Of a DNA stretch of 13,603 nucleotides, positions 1 through 6,381 are shown piece after piece. Within the stretch, counting starts at the first letter, position 1, and every line of letters begins with the position of its first letter. Below the pieces are notes generated by a model. The model did no database searches. It saw only the letters and a list, made by a program, of their open reading frames with translations, and was not told the DNA's origin. The position numbers and the translations under genes were made by a program. Source of the DNA: Actinomycetes bacterium. GTDB lineage: Bacteria; Actinomycetota; Acidimicrobiia; UBA5794. Where the stretch lies: NCBI GenBank assembly GCA_030598305.1, contig JAUVQC010000012.1, positions 1 through 13,603 on the forward strand, written 5' to 3'.

Positions 1-454
1 ACCCTGTCGCGACGACGGCACGTTCGAGGTCGTGGGTTGCGGAGACGCTTATGACATGTCCGTTGAGCCGAGCCCCCTCGCTGTCTGCTGCCGAGAAGAG
101 CTCATCGCGGAGGGGGTCATATACGACCCCGACGAGTCCCTTCGTCCCCGTATAAAGCGCCACTGATACCGAGACCTGGGGTATGCCGTGGACAAAATTG
201 ACCGTCCCATCGAGCGGATCGACGATCCAGTGGCGGCCTTCGTGCACGGTGCCGCCACTCTCCTCAGCCATTACCTCGTCGGTCGGTCGGTGCTCACCGA
301 TAACCTCGAGGACCGCAGCTTCTGCAGCTCGATCAACCGCTGTCACAGGATCGAACTTCCCCTTGTACTCGGGATCGGGAGACACGCCGAAGTGGTCCGC
401 AACGATCTCGCCTCCAGCCTTCGCCGCTGCCATTGCAACATGTAGATCATCCAT
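1..454 (-). CDS. Inositol monophosphatase family protein (C-terminus cut off by window edge)
   Basis: Mg-dependent phosphatase of the inositol monophosphatase superfamily, which removes phosphate from myo-inositol phosphate, histidinol phosphate or related sugar phosphates in the cytoplasm. Only the first 151 residues are present; the family is usually about 260-270 residues, so the substrate-specifying C-terminal half is missing. The metal-site signature is intact: DPVTAVD (residues 35-41), acidic AEE (63-65) and WIVDPLDGTVNF (76-87), in which D79 and D82 are the expected metal ligands, followed by GVVYDP (109-114). The start is the ATG at 454; a second in-frame ATG seven codons later is possible. 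The gene diverges from the lnt-like gene with only 24 nt between the outermost starts. Family is certain; the exact substrate (inositol, histidinol or fructose phosphate) cannot be decided from this half. Confidence 0.9.
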   Translation of the reverse strand, partial: MDDLHVAMAAAKAGGEIVADHFGVSPDPEYKGKFDPVTAVDRAAEAAVLEVIGEHRPTDEVMAEESGGTVHEGRHWIVDPLDGTVNFVHGIPQVSVSVALYTGTKGLVGVVYDPLRDELFSAADSEGARLNGHVISVSATHDLERAVVATG

Positions 455-466
455 GGGGCCAACGTA
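455..466 (-). promoter_or_regulatory. Possible -10 box giving a leaderless start for the IMPase gene
   Basis: On the minus strand TACGTT (466-461) is followed by six bases and then the ATG at 454. This matches the TANNNT -10 box and spacing of leaderless actinobacterial transcripts. There is no good Shine-Dalgarno before that ATG. A GTGACA-like -35 lies only 15 nt upstream, which is short. Inference only. Confidence 0.3.
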
Positions 467-478
467 GTAGGTCGGCGG

Positions 479-2014
479 ATGTGTCACGGTCTCCCGAATC
501 TCGACTCTTCCGATATCCTCCCGGAAATGGTTCAAGCCGGTCTCGTACTCCTCAGCGCTCTCTTGATGTGGGCGGCCTTCCCGCCTCTCGGGTTGGCCCC
601 ACTCGCATTCGTCGCGCCGGTCCCGCTCTTCCTGGCGGTCCGTTCGGTCGAGCGACCTTTGTGGGCCGTCATACTCGGGTTCGGCTGGGGTGCGGCGTTC
701 TTCGGCCTCCTCCTCAACTGGATCATGGTGCTCGGCTTTGTCGCGTGGTTTCCCCTCTCGATCCTGATGGGAACGTTCACATCCCTTTACGCGCTGTGGG
801 TGTGGACCTTCCGACTATGGACACCGTGGCGTTGGTTCTACATCACCATTGGTGGGTGGATCGTTCTCGAGTTCATCCGGGGCCACTTTCCCTTCGGCGG
901 ATTTCCGTGGGGGGACATCGGATACCCCGCCGCATCACTTCCGGGCGCCATCGGCTCGGTGCAGTGGATCGGGCCATCCGGCTGGTCGGTATTGGCCGTC
1001 GCCGTTGCCGCTGGCATCACACTCCTCATCGAGAATCAGAAGGTGTGGAAGTTCGCGGTCGATGCTCTTGCAGTTGCTGTCCTTGTGATGATCGCCGGTG
1101 TCTTCCTCGCGCCGGACCCAGCTGCGCAGGTGTGGAGAACGGCGATCGTCCAGGGTGGATCTCCCTGCCCCCAGACACACTGCCAGAACGAAACACAACG
1201 GATATATGAGCGGCATATCGAGCTCACACGTTCAATCCCCGACGGAACCGTTGACTTTGTGGTGTGGCCTGAGAACTCGGTTGGGAGCCCGTATGAACCC
1301 GACGGCAACGAAGAAGTACGGACAGAGATCATCGAACAGGCACGACGACTCGATGCACACATGCTCATCTCGGGCACGCGGATCGTCGGTGATGACCACT
1401 TCATCAACTACAACGTCCTGTATTCGCCGGACGGCGTCAAGATCGGCGAATACCACAAACGTCATCCCGTGCCCTTCGGTGAGTATGTTCCGCTTCGTGC
1501 ACTCTTCGGGTTCGTTCCCCAGCTCGACCAGGTTCCGCGAGACATGGTCTCTGGCACACAGCCCATCGTATTCCCAACCGAATTCGGCGTAGTCGGATCT
1601 GTGATCTCATTCGAGGGTGCGTTCGCCCGATCGATGCGTTCGATCGCGAAGGCTGGGGCCCAGGTGATGGTCGTCGCGACGAATGAGAGCAGCTACGGAA
1701 GCGAGGTGCCTTCTGACCAACTGATCGGACTGGTACGCGTCAATGCCGCTGGAATCGGTCTGGACACTGCGCACGCAGCGATCACGGGCAAGTCGACCTA
1801 CATCACTGGCGGCGGCGAAGTGGGTGCTGAAACTGAGCTGCTCGATTCCACGGTTCTGTATGGGCTTGCCCAATTCTCGGTTGACGTCCCGACGATTTGG
1901 GTGCGGTTCGGCGATTGGTTCGCCGCGCTATCTGTCATCGTCGCGGCCCTGGCGATCGCTGTTCCCGGTGTGCGCAGCGGCGAGTCATCCGAGATTTCCG
2001 GTCGAAAAACTTGA
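479..2014 (+). CDS. lnt: Apolipoprotein N-acyltransferase (Lnt)-like protein with Cys-to-Ser catalytic change
   Basis: Lnt is an inner-membrane enzyme that adds a third acyl chain to the N-terminal cysteine of lipoproteins. This 511-residue protein has the family layout: an N-terminal block of hydrophobic helices (about residues 17-210), a periplasmic nitrilase-like domain (about 218-470) and a last helix (about 478-498). Two of the three catalytic residues are visible: E265 in VVWPENS and K327 in YHKRHPVPFGEYVP. The third, normally Cys in a CYE motif, is S377 in VISFEG; its codon TCA at 1607-1609 is unambiguous. The normally conserved TND and R..T.G.S regions are also drifted (TNESSYG, AAITGKS). 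A mycobacterial Lnt paralogue with the same Cys-to-Ser change has been described, as I recall. It may be an inactive or altered-function paralogue rather than the working Lnt. The start is uncertain: the ATG at 527 begins directly at the first helix, has TATCCT seven bases upstream, and would widen the divergent gap to 72 nt. Confidence 0.85.
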   Translation: MCHGLPNLDSSDILPEMVQAGLVLLSALLMWAAFPPLGLAPLAFVAPVPLFLAVRSVERPLWAVILGFGWGAAFFGLLLNWIMVLGFVAWFPLSILMGTFTSLYALWVWTFRLWTPWRWFYITIGGWIVLEFIRGHFPFGGFPWGDIGYPAASLPGAIGSVQWIGPSGWSVLAVAVAAGITLLIENQKVWKFAVDALAVAVLVMIAGVFLAPDPAAQVWRTAIVQGGSPCPQTHCQNETQRIYERHIELTRSIPDGTVDFVVWPENSVGSPYEPDGNEEVRTEIIEQARRLDAHMLISGTRIVGDDHFINYNVLYSPDGVKIGEYHKRHPVPFGEYVPLRALFGFVPQLDQVPRDMVSGTQPIVFPTEFGVVGSVISFEGAFARSMRSIAKAGAQVMVVATNESSYGSEVPSDQLIGLVRVNAAGIGLDTAHAAITGKSTYITGGGEVGAETELLDSTVLYGLAQFSVDVPTIWVRFGDWFAALSVIVAALAIAVPGVRSGESSEISGRKT

Positions 2015-2021
2015 ACAGCTT

Positions 2022-2051
2022 TTGCACGTTCCGTGTAGTGGTAATTAGACT
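2022..2051 (+). promoter_or_regulatory. Candidate promoter for the 63-residue protein
   Basis: TTGCAC (2022-2027), an 18-nt spacer and TAGACT (2046-2051) lie just past the lnt-like stop codon and about 90 nt before the small gene. The -10 fits TANNNT; the -35 keeps only TTG. It would give the small gene its own transcript. A shorter-spaced alternative, TTGAAC (2011-2016) with TGTAGT (2033-2038), overlaps it. Sequence match only. Confidence 0.35.
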
Positions 2052-2140
2052 GCGTTCTCCGATATCTCCCGGTGATGGTGTCGCGTGCCTTTGGCACCGC
2101 CCAGAGCCACATCAACGGACCGAAGAAAGGCACAAAAGTT

Positions 2141-2332
2141 ATGTCTGACATCCTCAAGGCATCCCGTCCAAAGGGCCGCTCACGCCGTCCAAAGACGTAT
2201 GAAGAAGAGCGCACCTGCGCAAGCGCAGAATGCACGACCCAGCTGTCCAAGTACAACCGTGCAGAGTTCTGCCATAACCATCGCCCCGTCCGCTACCCCC
2301 GCCTCCGTGGCGTCCTCTCGTCAGAGGAGTAG
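2141..2332 (+). CDS. Small basic cysteine-rich protein, putative zinc binding (63 aa)
   Basis: Function unknown. The first 24 residues are highly basic (KASRPKGRSRRPK), which suits nucleic-acid or ribosome contact. Then comes C26-x4-C31-x12-C44-x2-H47, with LSKYN (35-39) between the pairs, and a basic tail RPVRYPRLRG ending in SSEE. The C-x4-C...C-x2-H spacing looks like a small zinc knuckle or treble-clef fold; H45 could be the alternative ligand. Similar C...LSxYN...CxxH segments occur, to my recollection, in actinobacterial regulators, but I cannot name a family. The ATG at 2141 was chosen because AAGAAAGG lies about ten bases upstream; in-frame starts at 2072 (GTG) and 2075 (ATG) lack a ribosome site. 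It has its own candidate promoter and a strong terminator, which suggests a separately expressed, possibly abundant protein. Cys and His placement supports a real gene. Confidence 0.75.
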   Translation: MSDILKASRPKGRSRRPKTYEEERTCASAECTTQLSKYNRAEFCHNHRPVRYPRLRGVLSSEE

Positions 2333-2382
2333 GGGACAGATTCAGGAAGTCGGAGCGCTTCGCTTCCGGAACTGAGCAATCA

Positions 2383-2413
2383 AAGAAGGCCCCGGCAACG
2401 CCGGGGCCTTCTT
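2383..2413. terminator. Bidirectional rho-independent-type terminator
   Basis: Perfect 14-bp inverted repeat with a three-base AAC loop: AAGAAGGCCCCGGC (2383-2396) pairs with 2400-2413. It sits between convergent genes: the small protein ends at 2332 and the aminotransferase ends at 2432. The A/T-rich stem base (AAGAA/TTCTT) gives short U runs on both strands. A second, weaker hairpin (TTCAGGAAG at 2341-2349 with CTTCCGGAA downstream, one mismatch) precedes it on the plus strand. Confidence 0.88.
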
Positions 2414-2431
2414 GTTCCGTGGTGCCGGCCG

Positions 2432-3700
2432 TCAGCCCTCGTACTTCTTGATCGCATCCTCGAGGATGTCGATGCCGGTGTCCAGATCCTCCTGGGAGAC
2501 ATTCAGTGGAGGGATGAATCGGATCACGTTGCCATCCGGGCTGCAGTTCAGGATGAACATGCCCGCCTCGAACGCGTACTTGCCGATGGCGCCGAATGCC
2601 TCCGTATCAGGCTCGTTTCCGTCGGTGACCAGCTCGATGCCGATCATCAATCCGAGTCCACGCACGTCTCCGACGGTGCGGTGCCGCTCCTTGATCGCGT
2701 TCCATCGGCTGAAGGCGTGGTCAGATAGCCCTTTCACTCCGGGGATGACGTCACGGAGTGCATCGACGTTCGCCGTTGCTGCAGCGCACGACACCGGGTT
2801 TCCGCCAAACGTGGTTCCATGGGAGCCGGATGGGAATGCGTCGAAGATCTCTGCCGATGCGCCCACCGCTGAGAGCGGTAGACCGTTCGCGATGGCCTTT
2901 CCCATCACAAGGATGTCGGGTGCCACGTCATAGACCTGACTCGTGAACCAGTCGCCGGTACGCCCGAAACCGGTCTGGACCTCGTCGAGGATCATCAAGA
3001 TCCCGTGCTCGTCGGCAATCGACCTCAGCGCATGAATGAACTCGTGGCTTGCGGGGTAGTACCCGCCCTCACCCTGGAGCGGTTCGACGAGGAACGCTGC
3101 GATCTCACCAGGGGTCACCTCGTGTTTGAACTTGAACGCGAGTTCCCTGAGCGCATACGCGTTCGCTTCTTCCTGCGTCATACCCCAGCGGTACGGGTGG
3201 GGGAATGGTGTCACGAAGGTCGATGGAACGAGCGGGTGGTAGCCCTGTCGGTACTTGGCCTTGGATGTCGTATAGGTGACGGACCCCATCGTCCTACCGT
3301 GGAAGCCTCCCCGGAATGTGATGATGCCCTGTCGGCCCGAGACCTTGCGGGCAAGCTTGACCGAGGCCTCGACCGCTTCGGCGCCCGAGTTCATGAACAG
3401 GATCTTGTCGATACCGTCGGGAGTCACCGCGATGATCCTCTCTGCTGCGGTGACGATGGGCTCGTAGAGAAACGCACCGCCCGCATGCCAGAGTTTATTG
3501 AGCTGGGCCTGAGCTGCTGCAACGAGGGCGTCCGGTCGGTGGCCGAGATTCGTTGTGGCGATACCGCACGCGAAATCGAGGTACTGCCTACCGTCGGCAC
3601 CGGTCACCCAGCTGCCCTTGCCCTCGATGATCTCGGTCTCGTAGTCGAACTCGATCACCGGAGCGATGATGTTGCGGAATCGTTCCTGGAGGTCAGTCAT
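2432..3700 (-). CDS. gabT: Class III PLP aminotransferase, GabT-like (4-aminobutyrate/acetylornithine type)
   Basis: Cytoplasmic PLP-dependent omega-aminotransferase that moves an amino group from a terminal amine such as 4-aminobutyrate to 2-oxoglutarate. The 422-residue length is normal for the family. Key features: NSGAEAV (104-110) for PLP phosphate contact, FRGGFHGRT (129-137), LVEPLQGEGG (204-213) with the conserved Glu, LDEVQTGFGRTG (238-249) with D239 contacting the pyridine nitrogen, Schiff-base K268 in MGKAIANGLP, and GTTFGGNP (295-302). The start is the ATG at 3700, with GGGAG about nine bases upstream; the open frame continues further but overlaps the crotonase gene. It lies 74 nt downstream of that gene on the same strand, so cotranscription is plausible. 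Substrate is not settled by sequence; lysine, 5-aminovalerate or acetylornithine are alternatives to GABA. Class is certain, symbol is a best guess. Confidence 0.85.
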   Translation of the reverse strand: MTDLQERFRNIIAPVIEFDYETEIIEGKGSWVTGADGRQYLDFACGIATTNLGHRPDALVAAAQAQLNKLWHAGGAFLYEPIVTAAERIIAVTPDGIDKILFMNSGAEAVEASVKLARKVSGRQGIITFRGGFHGRTMGSVTYTTSKAKYRQGYHPLVPSTFVTPFPHPYRWGMTQEEANAYALRELAFKFKHEVTPGEIAAFLVEPLQGEGGYYPASHEFIHALRSIADEHGILMILDEVQTGFGRTGDWFTSQVYDVAPDILVMGKAIANGLPLSAVGASAEIFDAFPSGSHGTTFGGNPVSCAAATANVDALRDVIPGVKGLSDHAFSRWNAIKERHRTVGDVRGLGLMIGIELVTDGNEPDTEAFGAIGKYAFEAGMFILNCSPDGNVIRFIPPLNVSQEDLDTGIDILEDAIKKYEG

Positions 3701-3774
3701 GGCGTAGCTCCCATCCGGGCTGAAGTCTCCCGACGAACAATAGCCCCCGCGTTGGCCGGCAACCTCTGGGTGCA

Positions 3775-4650
3775 TCAGTTTCCGGTGAACTCCGGAGGTC
3801 GCTTCTGGAGGAAGGCCATGGTTGCCTCTACGAAATCGTCTGACTGGATGAACGCGGCATTCCACAGTGCGATGTAGTCGAGGTTCTCGTCCACAGAATG
3901 GCCTTCGCCCGCTGCAAGGACGGCCTTTGCTCCTTGTACGGCGAGCGGCGAGTTGGCGGCGATCTCACCGGCGAGTTCGAACGCGGCTTTGAATACGCCG
4001 TCACTATCTGGAAAGACTCGGGAGACGAGACCCATCTCTTGGGCTTCTTGTGCATCGAAGTCCCTCCCCGTGTAGATGATCTCGGCAACCCGACCGGGAT
4101 CGATGATCCTCGGAAGCCTTTGAACGGTTCCGACATCAGCGACCATCGCGATCTTCGTCTCCCTGACAGAGAAGACAGCGTCCGTCGACGCATATCGAAT
4201 ATCGCATGCGGTGATGAGGTCGATACCGGCACCGATGCAGTGGCCGTGAACTGCAGCGATGACCGGCTTTGGACATTCGGCGATGGCGGTGAACGTCTTC
4301 TGGAGTCTCCTGATGCCCTGGTACAACGCTCGCCGTTTCGCAACCTCTGAGGTTGGCTGTGGGTCGAGATCGGGGTCAACGCCGCCGTTCATGAACATTG
4401 GGCCAAACGCCTTGAGGTCGATGCCGACGGTGAACGACTTGCCCCTTGCCGCGACGACGACGACCCGGGTTTCGTCATCGTCTCCGAGGGCTTCCATGAT
4501 CGCGGGAAGATCGGCCCAGAAGTCGTGAGCAAATGCATTTCGCTGCTCCGGACGATCGAGCCAGACAGTGGCTATGTGGCCGTCGAAGTCGATGGACAGG
4601 ACGTCGGACTGAGGAATCTCTTTTCGGGTCACCGGCACAACGTAGTACAT
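3775..4650 (-). CDS. Enoyl-CoA hydratase/isomerase family protein, dienoyl-CoA isomerase-like
   Basis: Crotonase-fold enzyme of fatty-acid beta-oxidation. The CoA-binding oxyanion segments are present (AARGKSFTVGIDL at 67-79; HGHCIGAGIDL at 135-145). Its catalytic region resembles delta3,5-delta2,4-dienoyl-CoA isomerase (ECH1) more than plain enoyl-CoA hydratase: D144 in GIDLITACD, E164 in VRETKIAM and D172 in VADVGTVQRLP keep the spacings 20 and 8 of the rat ECH1 triad D176/E196/D204. Such enzymes move double bonds when odd-position unsaturated fatty acids are degraded. Start uncertain: the ATG at 4650 gives 291 residues; an in-frame ATG at 4716 would overlap the divergent lipoprotein promoter region, and a GTG a few codons inside is possible. 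No clear Shine-Dalgarno. It is first in a likely two-gene unit with the aminotransferase; no functional link between the two is evident. Subfamily assignment rests on motifs remembered, not on a search. Confidence 0.85.
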   Translation of the reverse strand: MYYVVPVTRKEIPQSDVLSIDFDGHIATVWLDRPEQRNAFAHDFWADLPAIMEALGDDDETRVVVVAARGKSFTVGIDLKAFGPMFMNGGVDPDLDPQPTSEVAKRRALYQGIRRLQKTFTAIAECPKPVIAAVHGHCIGAGIDLITACDIRYASTDAVFSVRETKIAMVADVGTVQRLPRIIDPGRVAEIIYTGRDFDAQEAQEMGLVSRVFPDSDGVFKAAFELAGEIAANSPLAVQGAKAVLAAGEGHSVDENLDYIALWNAAFIQSDDFVEATMAFLQKRPPEFTGN

Positions 4651-4728
4651 CCAAGGGAACCCGATGAGCGCCTCGCTCCGTCGTAGCGATAGCCGGTGTG
4701 GGAACCGGCCCAACACAAGGAGAGAGAT
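4651..4728. promoter_or_regulatory. Divergent intergenic region with a short inverted repeat
   Basis: These 78 nt must hold promoters for both the crotonase (minus) and the lipoprotein (plus). A 6-bp inverted repeat, GCCGGT (4692-4697) and ACCGGC (4704-4709) with a six-base loop, lies in the middle and could be an operator. The strong ribosome site AAGGAG (4717-4722) serves the lipoprotein with a six-base spacer. I see no convincing -35/-10 pair for either direction. Confidence 0.4.
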
Positions 4729-5712
4729 ATGGCACTATCGGATGCATTCCGAAGGCGCACCGTCGTACGCACCGTTGTCGCCGTGATGGCGATATCCGTC
4801 GTAGCTTCTGCGTGCAGCAGTTTGGACAGTTCCACTGAGGTCAGCGCAAGTCTCGTCGGTGACGGAGATAGCTCCGCTGGCACGGTTGCCGCTGCTGGTG
4901 GCGACGGCGAATTGGATGATGCAGGGGAGGCCCCTACATACAGAGCGGTGGCAGAAGACGGCACCGTCGTGTTCAAGGCGACATCGTCCCAGGTATTCGA
5001 CGCGAAAATCATCAGGGACGGCAGGCTCGATCTTCGTGTCGACCCGGGCACCTTCGGATCGAACACCGAGCAGATCCGTGTGATCGCGGCCGACCTCGGC
5101 GGATACGTCTCCCAAGGTGAGACGCGTATAGAGGAGTACGACGACGACCGCTACGCGGTTGGTTGGTACACGATGCGGATCCCTTCGCACCGATTCGACG
5201 AGGCGGTTGGCCGCGTTGAGTTGCTCGGGGAGCGGGTGTCTGCGTCCCTATCGAGCCAGGACGTGACCGAGGAGTACGTCGACCTCGAGGGTCGGCTCAA
5301 CTACTGGCAACAGCAGGAGGCGTTCTACTCGAAGCTCATGGACGACGCCACGACCGTCAACGAGATGATCGCCTTGCAGGCACAGATGCAGGAAGTGCTG
5401 CTCACCATCGAGCAGATCGAGGGCCGAATGCGCTATCTCGACAGTCGTACCGACTTCGCGACCCTGACGGTTGGCCTCACCGAGATACCGAGCGGTCCCG
5501 CGACGCCTCCGGTAGGCACCGATCCAACCGAGCCGGGCACGATACAACAGGCGTTCGACCAAGCCGGTGAGGTCCTGCTTGCAACGGTCGGCTTCCTGAT
5601 CGTTGCGGCGGCGGTCGCCATCCCCATCGGAATCCTCGTCCTGATGGTCTATGGCTTCCTGCGCCTCTTCCTTGCAGCATTCCGCCGCAAGGAAACCACT
5701 GTCGAAGGCTGA
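4729..5712 (+). CDS. DUF4349-type lipoprotein with C-terminal membrane helix
   Basis: Predicted envelope protein of unknown function, 327 residues. The N-terminus is a signal peptide: a basic start (RRRTVVR), a hydrophobic stretch (about 12-27) and VASAC with candidate lipidated C29. A low-complexity Gly/Ala/Ser/Asp linker follows to about residue 70. The core (about 95-252) fits DUF4349: DGRLDLRV, DLGGYVSQGE (122-131), YTMRIPSHRFDEAV (147-160), SSQDVTEEYVDLEGRL (175-190), then a predicted coiled coil (about 190-238) and a TLTVGLTEIP strand. A Pro/Thr linker leads to a hydrophobic helix (about 282-315) and a basic RRKET tail, so the core probably sits outside the membrane, held at both ends. 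The start was moved to the ATG at 4729 because AAGGAG lies six bases upstream; a longer frame from 4696 lacks this. It ends at a long inverted repeat. The lipobox is imperfect (Ala at -3), so lipidation is likely rather than certain. Confidence 0.85.
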   Translation: MALSDAFRRRTVVRTVVAVMAISVVASACSSLDSSTEVSASLVGDGDSSAGTVAAAGGDGELDDAGEAPTYRAVAEDGTVVFKATSSQVFDAKIIRDGRLDLRVDPGTFGSNTEQIRVIAADLGGYVSQGETRIEEYDDDRYAVGWYTMRIPSHRFDEAVGRVELLGERVSASLSSQDVTEEYVDLEGRLNYWQQQEAFYSKLMDDATTVNEMIALQAQMQEVLLTIEQIEGRMRYLDSRTDFATLTVGLTEIPSGPATPPVGTDPTEPGTIQQAFDQAGEVLLATVGFLIVAAAVAIPIGILVLMVYGFLRLFLAAFRRKETTVEG

Positions 5713-5719
5713 ACAACCG

Positions 5720-5768
5720 GATTCTTGGGTCAGTCAGCCCGGAATACCGACTGACTGACCCAAGAATC
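5720..5768. terminator. 18-bp perfect inverted repeat, shared terminator of convergent genes
   Basis: GATTCTTGGGTCAGTCAG (5720-5737) is exactly complementary to 5751-5768, with a 13-nt loop. It starts 7 nt after the lipoprotein stop and ends 1 nt before the minus-strand stop at 5770-5772. No long U run follows on either strand, so it may act as a bidirectional terminator, an mRNA 3' end stabiliser, or both. Confidence 0.7.
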
Positions 5769-5769
5769 G

Positions 5770-6381
5770 TCAGGACTTGAGAGTGAAGGGTGGATATTCG
5801 TCCGTGAGGGCTGCGATCCATGCCCAGGTCCGGGCCCACCAGCGGTGGAACCCCACGAAGTACCAATGCAGGCCGAGAGGCAGGGTGCCGTTGATCAGGA
5901 TCATCAGGTACCCGAACCATGCAGCTGCCAGCGTTCCGATCGTGAGCCACAACAGGATGAACAGGTGCGGAACGGCGAGGAGCACTCGGATGAGGAGGAT
6001 TCCTGCAAGGGCCAACCACCGGTTCTGGGGTTCGGGTGCTTCGAGGACCGTTACTTGTGCGGGATGACTCTCGTCCGTTCCGAAGGTCGGGTAGATGTCG
6101 GTGGTGCTCGTGAACCATGCGAATACCCGCGAGGTCCACTCGAGGAAGATTATCTCGAAATTCTCGACCCAGAACGGTTTTCCTCCTTGGATCAGGATGT
6201 ACCAATACCCAATCCATACGATGAGGTGCGCAGCGATGAAGTAGGCGGTCAGGAGGAAGAGATGGGGGATGAGCAACAGCACCTTGGCAAAAAGCACGAG
6301 ACCAAGTGTCGCGAGTCCGCGGCTGCGGTACTCATCATCGACAGGGACCGAGAAGTCAACCGGGTATGCGGGCTCTGTCAT
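5770..6381 (-). CDS. DUF4389-like four-helix membrane protein with internal duplication
   Basis: Unknown function; 203 residues, mostly hydrophobic. Two similar halves can be aligned by eye: VLLLIPHLFLL ... WYILIQGG ... FAWFTSTTDIYPTF (about 34-100) and VLLAVPHLFIL ... LMILINGT ... WAWIAALTDEYPPF (about 133-199). Each half has two membrane helices (about 24-45, 47-66, 122-146, 147-166) with IPH/VPH in the first and a TDxYPxF end. The repeated PH and DEYPPF elements are what I associate with DUF4389. Start: the ATG at 6381 follows GAGGTGG closely and overlaps the upstream stop as ATGA, so it is preferred over the GTG at 6387. It is the last gene of the purine operon and is translationally coupled to the AlbA_2 fusion gene, which suggests the two membrane proteins work together. 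The inverted repeat that ends the operon abuts its stop codon. Confidence 0.85.
   Translation of the reverse strand: MTEPAYPVDFSVPVDDEYRSRGLATLGLVLFAKVLLLIPHLFLLTAYFIAAHLIVWIGYWYILIQGGKPFWVENFEIIFLEWTSRVFAWFTSTTDIYPTFGTDESHPAQVTVLEAPEPQNRWLALAGILLIRVLLAVPHLFILLWLTIGTLAAAWFGYLMILINGTLPLGLHWYFVGFHRWWARTWAWIAALTDEYPPFTLKS

Noticed and set aside
3701..3865. N-terminal extension of the aminotransferase frame to 3865
   Set aside because: It overlaps the end of the crotonase gene and has no family similarity; the ATG at 3700 has a ribosome site and the right length.
3005..3877. 290-codon plus-strand open frame opposite the aminotransferase
   Set aside because: Shadow of the aminotransferase codon pattern; no ribosome site and no recognisable motif.
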